Source of the DNA: Geosiphon pyriformis
Taxonomy: Eukaryota; Glomeromycota; Glomeromycetes; Archaeosporales; Geosiphonaceae
Direction of reading: 5' to 3'
DNA: 64,000 nt
Assembly (NCBI GenBank): GCA_016748015.1
Contig: JAAOMT010000219.1
Location: 286,322 to 350,321, forward strand
Numbering within the stretch: the first letter of the stretch is position 1; each line of letters starts with the position of its first letter. The notes beneath the pieces are model-generated. The model was not told the origin of the DNA and did no database searches. It saw only the letters and a list, made by a program, of their open reading frames with translations. Of the stretch, positions 1 through 12,179 are shown one piece after another. The position numbers and the translations under genes are program-made.

Positions 1-1286
1 TTTCTTTGAACAAGTTTATTTTAAAGACAACTTTAAAAAAAAAAAACAACAGCATCAATTAACTTTTATATTTCACAACCTTTGAACAACAGCCTTTTAA
101 TTTTGAATATTTGAATTATCAAATTCACATCTGGATTGCTGTCCACCAATTAGTTAAAACCTTCTTTGAAACAGAAAAAAAAGTTATCAAACTGCTTCTG
201 TTTTTGACTTCTTTTCAAGTAAATCAAAATATTCTACATAAATAGCTATTTCTGAACCAATGACTAATAATCTCATACAACAAAACATTCTGGCTGTTCT
301 TCAAGACATACAAACTGCTTTAAAGCAAAGAAATAACACTCCACTATCTTTATTTAAAGACAATACACAAAACCCAATTAAATAGTTAGATTTTAAAAAA
401 GCAGTCACTGCTAATTAATATGATGCTAAATATAAGTTCCAAATCATTGGTAGCTACCTTTAAAACTTTTCTGCTATCTGGTTCTTACAAAAAACCAATG
501 CTGATGCTTATCAAAAAATTATTAAATGAACATCAACAAATGCTGAAAAAAAAAATACCTCTTTTACAATTCAGTTTAAAACTAAATTTAGAAAGAAAAA
601 CCCAAGATCCTAGTAAAGTTGTGACTAAATATGTCAAAGCAATCAAAAAACTAATCAAATAAATACACTTTGGAAGAAATTAGACAGAAAAACAAAAAAT
701 TTATTCCTTTACAAAAAAATTAAGAACTGATCTTTTCTATACTTTTTGGCCCCTTCTGGCTTTAAAAGATAATTCTACAATAAATATGGCTATTGAATTT
801 GCCCAAAGAATGCACCTAGAATTTATACTTTCAGTTTTTGCTCCTGTTTTTGTTATGGCCTCTGCTTTTCAAATAACTACTATCTCTTTTGCTGCCCAAA
901 TTCAAGACCCAAATAAACAGTTAATAGATAAACTTACAGCAAATTTTGCCCAGTTATTGGAACTCTTAATTCAAGCAATTACAAATAATTAGCAACCACA
1001 AAAACCCAAATTTAAATCTTGTTTTAATCAGCTCCAACAACCTCCTTATTAAAGACAACAAAATCATGACTCACCTGTATATTATTATTGTGAATTAACT
1101 AAACATTTCTCCAGAAATTGCAACAATCTTTTTTTGTCTTCTCCAGCTCTTAAAAATAATGATAATTAAAACAACAGAATTAACAACAACAGTATTCCTA
1201 ATTAAAGACCTAATTATGCTAACATCAATTTCTTTGAAGAAAATCTTCTAGTTAAAGCTATTGTTTATTAGTTTTTAAACTAGTAG
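1..1286 (+). pseudogene. Family A gag remnant, copy A1
   Basis: This is the Gag (capsid and nucleocapsid) remnant of a Ty3/gypsy element whose 5' LTR and gag start lie left of the window. It aligns by eye with the better gag copies at 12922 and 47529: the FDQAYF-like segment opens the window and the NQLID-like helix region is at 915-990. The nucleocapsid CCHC knuckle (around 1078-1120) has lost its first Cys (YYYC). Many CAA/CAG codons have become TAA/TAG and many TGG codons TAG. The longest open pieces are only 80 and 68 codons (420-662, 786-992). The end, a heptamer followed by TAG TAG, is intact. Identity as gag is firm from homology to the sister copies; it cannot be functional. Confidence 0.85.
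1274..1280 (+). promoter_or_regulatory. -1 frameshift heptamer TTTAAAC, copy A1
   Basis: T TTA AAC lies in gag frame directly before the gag stop. The -1 frame after it continues into pol. It is intact even though the surrounding gag is badly decayed. Confidence 0.7.
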
Positions 1287-4200
1287 GCACACTTCCAAAG
1301 AATAAGAGTGCAAGCCAACCAGAAAAAAACCTCTTTTTTGCTTTTAACTTAACTAATAATGACTATAACATAAATAAATTAGCAATTAATATCTCTGAAT
1401 CAACAAAAAAAAAAGAAAGCCAATTTTAATTTTGTTCTGAATCCAAATAAAACATTCATATCAACTGTTAATAACAATAAGCCACCAAAAACTAAAGTTT
1501 TTAAAAATTTTTCAAAGCTGGAATTTTCAAAAATTATACAAAAATTTGGTCCCTATTCTATTGTTAAAGATTTCATAAAAACTCCAGTTTATATTATCTT
1601 TGGCCAGTTAATAATCCATTCACAATTCAGAAAAGATTTTTGCAAATCTTTGATCTCAAAGAAAAAAATACCAAAAACCAATAAACACTCTTGACAAACT
1701 GGACTTATTAACAATAGTAATGTTATCTCTCTAATTTGCAAAGCCCAAGTGACTGGTTATTTTATTAACTTAATTTTAGACAGTAAATTATCTGTAAGTA
1801 TAATTGCCAAACACTTTCTAAAAGCCATTAGTAGAAAGCTTAATAAACTTTTAATCAGACTAATGACCAATGTGCATGATAACAAAAAAAAAAGCTTGGT
1901 ATAACCAAAGCTGTTTTTGTCTGCATCAATAGCATTAGCATTAAAACTGACATGAAAGTATTCAAAGCAAAAAAATACACTATTATTGTTAACAATAAAT
2001 GGTTTAAGAAAGCAAAAGTTTTGCTTAATTATGAATTTTATAAACTAACTATCAGATATGGTAAAAAACCCATTGTGGTTAAATATTACTATTGAACAAC
2101 TTCTTTAGTACTCAAGCAGAATCAAAAAAATAAGCAATTAGATAAATCAAATGATAAAGAGAGTGATAAAAAAAAAAACAAAAAAAACAAAAAAAAACTG
2201 CTAAATTTACTTATACCATTTTTACCAACAATGACAAGCCATTAAATAATATTAAAGCTAACAGAGAAGAAATTATTGTAAATGACAAGCTGATCTGCTG
2301 GTCTTACTATGACATACTTAAAAAAATTTTTGCCAGAAAACCTAACAATAAAGCCAAAAACAGCTATTGGTGATATAGTTCTTGTGCCAGGTGCTAATAT
2401 AATAAACTTTTGTATTCTCCTAGTAATAAATGCAAGTCTTGCCTAATCTATTACAAAGATTGAGAGTCAATTAGTTTGATATTCAGAGAAGAACTAAAAG
2501 AAGTACAAAAGTTCTTTGAAAATGAACCATCTGAAATCTAATTACTTATAGTAGAACAAAGAGAACTCTTTCCTAAAAAAAGAAAAATAGACATTGAAAT
2601 CTGTTGGTTAGAAATAGCCCAGTTATCTCAAAAAAAAGTAACACCTCTGGATGAACTTATGTAATACAACATATCATTACCATCAGAGAAACTTGCTTCA
2701 TTTATTTAAAACCTTATCAATCTAATTAATATAATAATAAATTCATCAAGAAAGAAATAATCTGAATAAAAAATCTTAGATTCATACAAAAAACCAAGAG
2801 TAAATAGGCTTTTTTAGTTGTAGTGATATCTAAAAAAGATAAAAATCTATGCTTTTGTGTTAACTACTGCCAATTAAATGTTATTACTATAAGAGATATG
2901 TATTTACTCCTCAAAATTGATGCAATACTAGACAAATTCAATGGTGCTGCTTTTTTTTCAACTATTAACTTAACTGCTGAATTCTGGCAAGTAGAAATAA
3001 ATTCAGAAAGTAGAAAAAAAACTGTTTTTATTACCAAATATGGCACCTACAAATTTACAGTCATGTCTTTTGGTCTCATCAATGCTCCTTCTATTTTTTA
3101 ACACCTAATAGACAAAGTGTTTGAATCAGTAAAAAAAAATTTTGTTGTGGTCTATTTGAATGTTATAATAATATACTCAAAAACCTGGGATTGAATATCT
3201 TGAACACTTGCAAAAGGTTTTTGATCTCCTTAGAAATGCTGGTCTTAAAATAAATCCAATCAAATCTTTCTTTGAATAACAATTCACCCAGTTTTTTGGT
3301 TATTTTATTACAAAAGATGAAATCTTCTTTGATCCAGCCAAAGTTGAAAAAGTCTAAAACATTAGACAACTTATGAATATTCTTAAAACTACACTTTTTT
3401 CTTGGATTGGCTTCTTATTATTGCAAATTTATCAAGGATTTCTCTAAAATTACTTTTTCTTTCAATCAGCTACTAAAGAAAAATATCAATTATTATTGAA
3501 GCACTTATCAACAAAAAGCTTTTAAAACTTTAAAAAAAAAACTTGTCACTAAACCAATTCTTAAACAACTTGATCTGGACCAATTTTTTATTCTACATAT
3601 TGATGTATCTGGTTATAGACTTGGTGCTGTTCTTTTTCAAAAAAATGAAAATAGCAGGAAACATACTATAACATATACCAGTAGAACCCTCACATTAGCA
3701 GAAAAGAACTATTCAGTTACTAAACAAAAATACTTAGCAGTAGTATAGACTACTAATTACTGGAACCAATATTTTTTTGGCATAAAATTCTTAGTGATAA
3801 CAGATTATTAAGCCTTGGTTTGACTGTGCAATAAAAATAAGCTAGAACACAAACAAATAACTCACTAAATATTCTATCTAGATAAATTCAACTATAACAT
3901 TTAACATCACAAAAGAGCTAATTATCAAAATACTAATGTCCTTTTCAGACTTACTATTCAGTAATAATACAACCTCTTAAACCAAACTAATCTAATTATT
4001 AATAACTCTTTCACAAACAAACACAATAATAGACTTAGACAACTACTTTGTTTTAATAGAATTTTTGGGTAAAAGACAATACTTATTGAATTATACTCAA
4101 CAGCAAAGAGAACATTTATGCAAACAATCAAATTTCTATTTGATTACCAGAACCAGTTATATAAAAAAAACAGAAAAAATCTTGATCATTCCCAAAAAGT

Positions 4201-5341
4201 TATCAGATTTGAAGAAAGAGAAATAATAATATACAACATGTATACTGACCCATTAGTTGAACACTTTGGAAAAACAAAAACAATTCAAAAAACCTTAGCT
4301 TGCTATTATTGACTTATCTTGAAAAAAAACATTACTAAGTACATCAAAACCTGTGACATCTGCCAAAGAAGAGGCTAATCCAATTGAAAAGAAGATATTT
4401 ATTCAATTTCTGTTGGTCAACCATTTGACAGAATTGGTATAAATGTTGTTAAATCTTTGACAATAACTTCTGATGACAATAGATATATTATCACAACTAC
4501 TAACTATTTTATAAAATAGGTAGAAACAAAAGCCACTTCAGATCAAATAGCAGTTTTAATAGCCAATTTTATTTATAAAGACATTATCTGCCATTATGAC
4601 TGTTCCAAAGAACTTTTATTTAATAGAAAAAGAGCTTTTCTTAGTACATTGGTTAAGGAACTTTGTAGAAAAATGAGAATATATTATAAACTTTCTTTCT
4701 TTTACCATTTTTAAACAAATGGCCTAGTAGAACATTTCAATAAAACACTATGTGAAATCTTAGCCAAAACCAGTAAAAAAACAAACTTATAAAATAAAGT
4801 ACTGTCTTCAGCTTTGTTTACTTATAGAACTGTAAATTATTACATAATAAGTTATGAATTTTTTTATCTATTCTATCAATACATAACAACACTATTAATA
4901 GAAATTGACATTGAAATCACATCTTTTAAAAAAATTACAATAAGAAATTATAAAGACATTTTGCAAAAAAGACTTGGTACCATTCTTGATTTATTGGTAA
5001 AAGCATAAATAATTGCTTTTAAAAAGATAAAACAATTTCAAAAAAAGCTTAAGAAAAAGAAAACTTATAAAACATTTTTCTTAAGTATTGAGGACTTAGT
5101 ATTTAAATACCATTTAGATAGAAATAATGTTTATGGTAATAAATTCTCTAGCCAATAAAAAAGACTCTTTATAATCAACAAAGTTTTGAACAATAGTTCT
5201 TATATTTTTCAAGATCAATTCAAAACAATCTTCAATAATCATTTTGTTTATAGTACATGACTTAAAAAATATCATAAACGGCTTAATTGGTTGCCTGTTG
5301 TAATAATACCAACTCAAATAATTAGCAAAAATCAAGTATAA
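1281..5341 (+). pseudogene. Family A pol remnant, copy A1 (PR-RT-RH-IN)
   Basis: This is a Ty3/gypsy Pol remnant in canonical order. The protease is near 1760-1800, with the DSG triad changed to DSK. RT is at about 2740-3330; the piece 2823-3101 reads CFCVNYCQLN and then a TINLTAEFWQV segment. The catalytic YLDD is changed to YLNV near 3155. RNase H is at 3590-3960. The integrase zinc segment is near 4250-4370, followed by the catalytic core to about 4760 and a GPF-like C-terminal segment near 5150. Of the integrase acidic residues, two aspartates have become Asn. The conserved pol stop TAA is at 5339-5341. Dozens of in-frame stops and several frameshifts make this a dead copy, one of the two oldest A copies here with A2. 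Confidence 0.85.
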
Positions 5342-5382
5342 ATAAATACATTATTCTTAAAACAGAAGTATCTTTAATCAAC

Positions 5383-6039
5383 ATAAATAATTATTTTCTG
5401 GATCAAAACATTTAAAACATTTTCTATACTCTTTATAATTATTGAATCAAAAACTATCCAAATACTACTCTAATCATTGGAAAACAGATTATCATAACTG
5501 ATAACAGTAGAACATATACTGCTATTAGACCCAAGAAAACCACTATCAGAAGAGAAAAAATTGGTAGCAAAATAGATAAATATCTGTTGAAAAGTATAAT
5601 AACAATTATACTTCTACTTTTTAATATAATTGAAAAAACACTTCAAAAAATCTTGTCTATAGACAAAAACTTGTCATATGGAAGGCAATTAAAACTCTAT
5701 GGTTGTTTTAGTAAAATCATAGAAGATATAAAACTCATAAAAAAAACAACTTCAGAGATACAGACAAAAATTTTGGGCATTATACAGTTAGATGTTTTAA
5801 GAGTTTTAACTATTGTTAAAAAAGCCAAAACTCTTATACAAAAATTTGGTTTTTTAGATACAAAACTTATTTTGTCTCAAGTATTATATACTCTATCCAC
5901 AAAAAACTTTAACAAACTAATTAGCTTTGAGTTAAACAAAACTCTTTAAATAAATTATTTCATAAATAGCTTGATTTCATTAGAGCTCAATCTCTTTGGA
6001 GAGAATGATATTATAGTTGAAATCCATACTTTTTATTAA
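5383..6039 (+). pseudogene. Family A downstream accessory ORF, copy A1
   Basis: A third ORF lies between the pol stop and the 3' LTR, and its stop codon (6037-6039) falls inside the LTR. The conserved ATG is ATA here (5383). Codon 21 is TGA, as in every other copy. An open piece of 120 codons runs 5587-5949 and carries the family motifs NLSYGRQL and LDTKLIL. I do not recognise this protein. It is rich in Leu, Ile and Lys with helical-looking segments, and it has no obvious signal peptide, transmembrane segment or zinc motif. Its position matches env or other accessory genes of LTR elements, but nothing in the sequence says env. Confidence 0.6.
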
Positions 6040-6672
6040 TTATTATATATATTAGCCATTAATGTCATATAATTAGCCACCATATTTTTAAATAATGATT
6101 ATTGACCTGATTATTGACTTAATTATTGATCATTTTCAATAGTTATATAAGTAATAAGTTCTTTAGCTGTAAAAAAACATGATCAAAGTAATAAAATAAA
6201 ACACTATTAATTACTTTTTCTTATATTGCTTATTTTCTTTTCTCTATTTTCAAGTATCTGAATATCTTGGAATAAAAAATTACTTGTTGGTATTTACATA
6301 CCTTATTTTTTCTCCTTCTTGATTTGTATTTGTTAGAATTAGTCTGAAAAGTAATTGTTTGTTCTTGTAATTCATTGAATAAAGAAACAATTAAAAAGCA
6401 TAATAATACCTATTATTGATTCTAAAAATTGCTGAGTTAAGACATAGAATAATAGCAGTAGTATTATTTTGTTAACAATCATAAACTATTCCTTTATCTT
6501 CAGATTTCCAGAAAAAATTTGCAACTGTGATTTTTATGAGACTGATCATGCATATTGAATTTATACATATTTAATTCACTCTCTTATTATAATTCTCTTT
6601 TTGATTATTTCTATTATTCTACAATCCTGTTTTCTTTTGTTATCCATTAGCTTGTTACTCTAATCCATAACA
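6009..6672 (+). repeat. Family A 3' LTR, copy A1
   Basis: The 664-bp LTR starts TATTATAG (TGTTAT with G to A) and ends CCATAACA. The TATATAA box is at 6144-6150, after short U3 repeats based on ATTGACCTGATT. It is followed at 6673 by a minus-strand RT relic, so A1 seems to have inserted into an older element. The other flank is outside the window, so no target duplication can be tested. Confidence 0.85.
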
Positions 6673-6850
6673 ATATCATCAATTTAAAATAAAAGATAAG
6701 CATTATTTTTTGTAATATTGTTGAGTTTTCTGTAGTTAACACAAAATCTGATTTTGTTTTTTTTTGTAAATAAAATTCATAAACTGATTAAACAATTACT
6801 GTATTTTTTAATAAATTAGTAATTGGTATTATTAAAGATTTTTTTGCTTT
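6673..6850 (-). pseudogene. Relic of RT from a different Ty3/gypsy lineage
   Basis: Read on the minus strand, 6721-6756 encodes RFCVNYRKLN, the classic Ty3/gypsy RT segment. It continues left into NITKNNAYLL and IDDI, and is preceded on the right by an LLKNTVI-like stretch after a frameshift. Family A has CFCVDYCQLN at this site, so this is a separate, more typical lineage. Only about 60 codons are recognisable. The left end is cut by the A1 LTR exactly after the IDDI segment, as expected for an insertion. Homology upstream of 6850 fades into AT-rich sequence. Confidence 0.65.
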
Positions 6851-8578
6851 TTTTTGATATTGTTAATATTGTTAATTGTTAGTTCTATTGTTTAATAGAA
6901 GTTAGTAAATTTTTGATAATTAATTTATTTTCAAAGTATCTTTTTATACTTTGAATTATATGTTGTTGAACTTATAACAGAATGATCAATTCTATATTAA
7001 TTATTTTTATATAATTACTTTGTAATAAAAATTAATTTTTTACAAAAAATTTTGTTTGTAAATTACCTTAATAATATATTAGTTACTTTATTATAAAAGT
7101 TAATTTTTTTACAAAAATCTTAACTATAGACTATCTAATAATATAAAAATTAGAAAATTAAAAAATAAGAAAATTTTAAATTAAAAAAAATAAAATAAAA
7201 TATGAGTATAATAAAGTTATTTTAAATTCAGACCTAAAAATATTAACAGTTATTAAAATTAATAACTAATTAATTTTAAGTTTATTAATTTAAAAATATG
7301 TAATTTTAAAATAATAATAATTAAAAATTTTTAGTTTATAAATAATTTTATTAAATTAATTTGTAATTAATAATATTTAAATATAAGCTTAATTCTAAAT
7401 AATATATATTTTCTTAAAAAAAAAAGCTTCTTTTTTATACAATTTGCTATAACACTATTTTATAATCTAGCATTTTTTTTTAATATTTTAGCAAACTAAT
7501 ATATATTTTGTTAAATTACAAGTTACTTTTAAATTATTTTGGTAAACTATTAAATATTTTGTTGAATTTTTTAGTATTTTAGCAAATTTTAAATGTTATA
7601 TAATTTAGAATATTGCATAATTTAATCATTACAATTTGATTATATTTGTTTTCTGTATAAATTAAATTATTAATTAAATAATAATTTGGTAATTTAATAA
7701 AATAATAAATGATAATTTAAAATAATAATATATATTAATTAATAATAAGAATTATAAAAATAATTTTATGTTAATTAATAATTTAAATTTTTGTTAATAA
7801 CATAATTTTTTTTTAAAATTAAATTTTGTTAAAATCCAAGTATTGTCTATTATTTGAAAATAATAATCCAAACTTATTGAAAAAATTTGGTTTAAAAATT
7901 GTTAAAATTTTAGTTTTATAAGTTTTTTAATATATTAAATTTTTAAGAGTTGTAAAATTGGGTTTTATAAGATATTTTTACAAATATAAAATAAATTATA
8001 AAGTCTAAAAGCTGTTTTAATTTTGTAATAAGTGTTTATTGCTTTGGTTGTTGTCTTAAATTTATTATATATTGTTTTTAAATAGTTTTAAATGTAAAAT
8101 TTGTTGCTTTAAATGCCAATTTTTTTGTAAAGTGTTTTTTTAATATAAAAATATCTATAAATTAGAGAGTATTTACTGTTTTATTTATTAAAACACTATT
8201 AAAATTTTTGTTAAACTGTAGTATTTAATAAAATATTAATAGAAACAAATAATAAATTTTTTCTTAAAGCTTATTTTAAAAGTTTTAACAAGTAAATTTT
8301 AGAATAATTTCTTGTTTTTTTTTATAAAAATAATAACTTTGTGTATTTTTTACTAAAATTATAGCAGATTTTTGTTGGTGTATAATTAATGTGTTTTTTT
8401 ACTAATATAGTTAAATCTAAGATAATCTATAACTTTTTACTATCAATATAAATTATTTTAGATGCTAGATTTAGTTTAAATTCTGCTAATTTTAGTACAA
8501 TTACAATAAAACAAATCAATATTTCTATAACTAAAAATGCTATATAATAATATAATATTACTTATTTAACAAAATAAT
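6851..8578. other. AT-rich stretch without recognisable genes
   Basis: About 1.7 kb of very AT-rich sequence (long runs of A/T words, almost no CG). The first 150 bases may continue the RT relic on the minus strand, but the reading is too degraded to support. I see no ORF, LTR or clear tandem repeat in the remainder. Confidence 0.6.
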
Positions 8579-9199
8579 TATTAATTATATAAGTAATTAA
8601 ATTAAAGTTTTAAATTGTCCTAAATTTTAAATTATTATTGATTGTATAAATAATCAAGTCAGAGTTTTAAATTGTTTTAAGTTTTAAATTATTATTAACT
8701 TTATGAATAATTATGTTAGAGTTTTAAATTGTCTTAAGTTCTAAATTATCATCAATTATATAAGTAATTAAGTCAGAGTTTTAAATTGTCCCAAGTTTTA
8801 AATTATTACTAATCTTATAAATAATCAAGTCAAAGTTTTAAATTGTTCCAAGTTTTAAATTATTATTAATTATATGAGTAATCAAATTAGAGTTTTAAAT
8901 TGTTTCAAGTTTTAAATTATTATTAATTTTATAAGTAATTAAGTTGAAATTTTAAATTGTTTTAAGTTCTAAATTATTATTGATTATATAAATAATTAAG
9001 TCAGAGTTTCAAATTGTTTTAAGTTCTAAATTATTATTAATTATATAAATAATTAAGTTGAAGTTTTGAATTGTTTCAAGTTCTAAATTATTATTAATTA
9101 TATAAGTAATTAAGTCAAAGTTTTGATTTGGTTGAAATTTTAAATTATTATTAATTATATAAGTAATTAAGTTAGAGTTTTAAATTATTATTAATTATA
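8579..9199. repeat. 57-bp tandem satellite array, 11 units
   Basis: Units begin with a TAAGTAATTAAGTCAGAG-like word at 8590, 8647, 8704, 8761, 8818, 8875, 8932, 8989, 9046, 9103 and 9160, exactly 57 bp apart with no indel. Each unit also contains GTTTTAAATTGT and TTTTAAATTATTATTAATT. Units differ by scattered substitutions. The last unit is shortened by 17 bp and stops at the minus-strand LTR at 9200. Confidence 0.92.
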
Positions 9200-9855
9200 T
9201 GTTATAAGTTAAAACAACAAGCCAATAGATAGCAAAAAAAACAGAATTGTAAAGTAATAGAAATAATCAAAAAAAAATTTTCAATAAAAAAGTAAATTAA
9301 ATAAGTAAAAATTTAATGTGTATAATTAGTTTCATAAAAATTACAGTTGCAAATTTTTTTGAAAATCTAAAAGTAGAAAAATATTCTATAATTGTCAACA
9401 AGATAATACTATTGCTATTATTTTATGTTTCAATTCAGCAATTTTTAAAATCAATAGCAAATATTATTGTGTTTTTCAATCATTTTTTTATTCAATAAAT
9501 TATAAAAACAAAAAATTGTTTTTTAAACTAATTCTAATAATACAAATTAAAAAAAAAAGATAAGATATATAAATATTAACAAGTAATTTTTTATTTTAAA
9601 ATATTTAGATACTTGAAGATAGAAAAAAAAATAAGCAATATAAGAAAAAGTAATTAATAGTGGATTTTATTTTGTTATTTTGATCATAATTTTTTATAAT
9701 TAAAGAACTTATTGCTTATATAGCTATTAAAAGTAGTTAATAACCAGATTAATAACTAAGTTAATAATCAAGTTAATAATCAAATCAATAATTAAATTAA
9801 TAGTCAGATTATTAATTATGTTAATAATTATTAAAAATAAAGTGGCTAATTATAT
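9200..9855 (-). repeat. Family A LTR on minus strand, 5' end missing
   Basis: The reverse complement reads as a family A LTR. Its 3' terminus (TTATAACA) is at 9200, the CTATTGGCTTGTTG-like end region is next, and the U3 repeats lie at about 9740-9830. The first 60 or so bases of the LTR are missing where the plus-strand LTR starts at 9856. It was probably the 3' LTR of a minus-strand copy whose internal part may be the inverted fragment at 19786-21811. Confidence 0.8.
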
Positions 9856-10521
9856 TGTTATAATTAAAACCCATACTTTTTATTAGTTATTATATGTATT
9901 ACCCACTAATATTATATAATTAGCCACACTATTTTTAAATAGTAATCATTAATCTGATTATTGACTTAGTTATTAACCACTTTTAATAGCTATATAAGTA
10001 ATGGGTTTCTTAGCTATAAAAAAACATAATTAAAGTATTAAAATAAAAATCCACTATCAATTACTTTCTCTTATATTACTTATTTTTTTTTTTTTATCTT
10101 CAATTATCTGAATATTTTAGAATAAAAGATTACTTGTTGGTATTAACATATTTTATTTTTTTCCTTTTTTGATTTATATTGTTAAAATTAGCCTAAAAAG
10201 TGATTACTTATTCTTGTAATTTATTGAATAAAAAAACAATTAAAAAACACAACAATATCTATTATTAATTCTAAAAATTACTAAGTTAAAACATAGAATA
10301 ATAGTAGTGGTGTTATCTTATTAACAATTATAAATTATTTTTCTATTTTCAGATTTTTAAAAAAGATTTGTAACTGTGATTTTTATGAAACTGATCATGC
10401 ACATTGAATTCTTATTCATTCAACTCACTCTTATATTGTAATTTTTTCTTTAATTATTTTTATTATCTTATAATTCTATTCTCCTTTGTTATTTGTTAGC
10501 TTGTTATTGTAACCCATAACA
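9856..10521 (+). repeat. Family A 5' LTR, copy A2
   Basis: 666 bp, from TGTTATAATTAAAACC to CCATAACA. U3 carries about three 12-bp repeats, then TATATAAG. The spacer TAAAAG follows, then a primer site decayed to TAGTGCTTTCTATAAAG. Confidence 0.88.
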
Positions 10522-10573
10522 TAAAAGTAGTGCTTTCTATAAAGTTGTCAAAATCTACTTTGTTTTTTATTAT

Positions 10574-12121
10574 ATGAGTGATTATTTATAACTGGCACAA
10601 TAATCAAAAAAATATTTTGAAGTACATAACAAAAATAACCTAAACTTTATTAAACTCAATTCTTTGTCTTTTTTCTTGATTTGCTTTTCCATTGAAAAAC
10701 AATCTAGTAAACAATTCCAAGACTTTTAGAACTGGCTTTTAAATAAGCATTTAGCTGAAACTTATATAGTCTATACAACTTATTACTTTAATCAAGCTTA
10801 TTTTAAAGACAACTTTGAAGAAAGAAACAACAGCATCAATTAGCTTTTATATTCCATAATCTTTGAACAACAGTCTTCTGATTTCGAATATTTGAATTAC
10901 CAAATTCACATCTGGATTGCTGCCTATCAGTTAGCTGAAACCCCTTTTAAAACAAAAGAAAAAAGTTATCAAACTGTTCCTGTTTTTAATCTTTTTTTAA
11001 GCAAATTAGAACATTCTATACAAACAGCTATGCCTGAACCAATAGCTAATAATCTTATGTAAACAAACATTTTGGCCATCTTTCAGAGTATACAAATTGC
11101 TTTAGAGCAAAGAAACAACACCTTATTACAACTATTTAAAAGTGAGGCTCAAGACTTAATTAAATGGTTAGATGATTTTGAAAGAACAGCCACTACAAAT
11201 TAGTATGATACAGAATACAAGTTCCAAATCATTGGTGGCTATCTCTAAGGCTTTTCTGCTACTTGGTTTTCACAAAAAACGAATGCCAATGTTCAACAAA
11301 AAATTATTAGATGAACATCAGCAAATGTTAAAGAAGACAACACTTTTTTTACTACCCAGTTTGAAAACAAATTTAAAACTCCTATTTTAATCTCAAAATA
11401 GCATATGGAATTAAAAAAAAACCCAAGATCTTGGTAAAATTGTAACTAAGTATGCCAAAACAATCAAAAAGTTAATTAAGAAAATAGATTCTGGAAAAAA
11501 CTAAACAGAAAGCAAAAAATTTATTCCTTTACAAAAAGATTGAGAATTAATTTTTTATATGTTCTTTGGCTCCTCTTGGCTTTAAAAAATAATTCAACAA
11601 TAGATATGACTATTGAACTTGTTTAATGAATTGAAAACAATCAAAGAATACATTTGGGATTCACACTTCTAGTTTTTGTTCCTATTTTTGTTATGGCTCC
11701 TGTTCTTTAAATAGTTGCTACCTCTTTTGCTGCTCAAACTCAAAACCCAAATTAACAATTGATAAATAAATTCACAGCCAATCTTGTTTGGTTACTGGAA
11801 CTCTTAGCTTAAGCAGTCAAAGATAACCAGCAACTACAAAGATTCAGATTTAAATCCCATTTTAATTAGTCCCAGCAACTCTTTTATCAAAAATGGCAAA
11901 ATTGTGGCTCACTTATATGCTACTACTGTAAATTAACTGAATACTTTTTCAGAAATTGCAACAATTTCTCATTATCCCTTCCAGCTTTTAGAAACAATAA
12001 AAATCAAAACAATAGACCCAACAACAATAATGCCCCTAATTAAAGACCTAATTATGCTAACATCAATTTCTTTGAAAAAGATCTCTTAATTAAAGCCATA
12101 ATTTATCAATCTTTAAACTAA
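10574..12121 (+). pseudogene. Family A gag remnant, copy A2
   Basis: Gag starts at the family ATG (ATGAGTGATTATTTA) and ends at TAA after the slippery heptamer, so its full length of about 516 codons is retained. It is riddled with stops, and the longest open piece is 72 codons. The CCHC knuckle near 11918-11960 reads CYYC...YFFRNC, with the His changed to Tyr. Only about 58 bp of the pol leader follow before the next LTR, so this unit lost some 4.6 kb of pol. It matches the other gags along its whole length, so the call is secure; it is not functional. Confidence 0.85.
12112..12118 (+). promoter_or_regulatory. -1 frameshift heptamer TTTAAAC, copy A2
   Basis: T TTA AAC is intact in gag frame, followed by TAA TAA (from TGG TAG). 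The pol it would feed is deleted. Confidence 0.6.
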
Positions 12122-12179
12122 TAACCACATCTTCAAAGAGTAAGAGTACAAGCCAACCAAAAGAAAACCTTTTTTATGC

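Noticed and set aside
8579-9199. 57-bp array as CRISPR or coding repeat
   Set aside because: Whole unit repeats with no unique spacer, and every frame is full of stops; it is a satellite.
9316-9498. 60-codon ORF with hydrophobic segments
   Set aside because: It lies entirely inside the minus-strand LTR at 9200-9855; AT-rich sequence gives Ile/Leu/Phe-rich chance translations.
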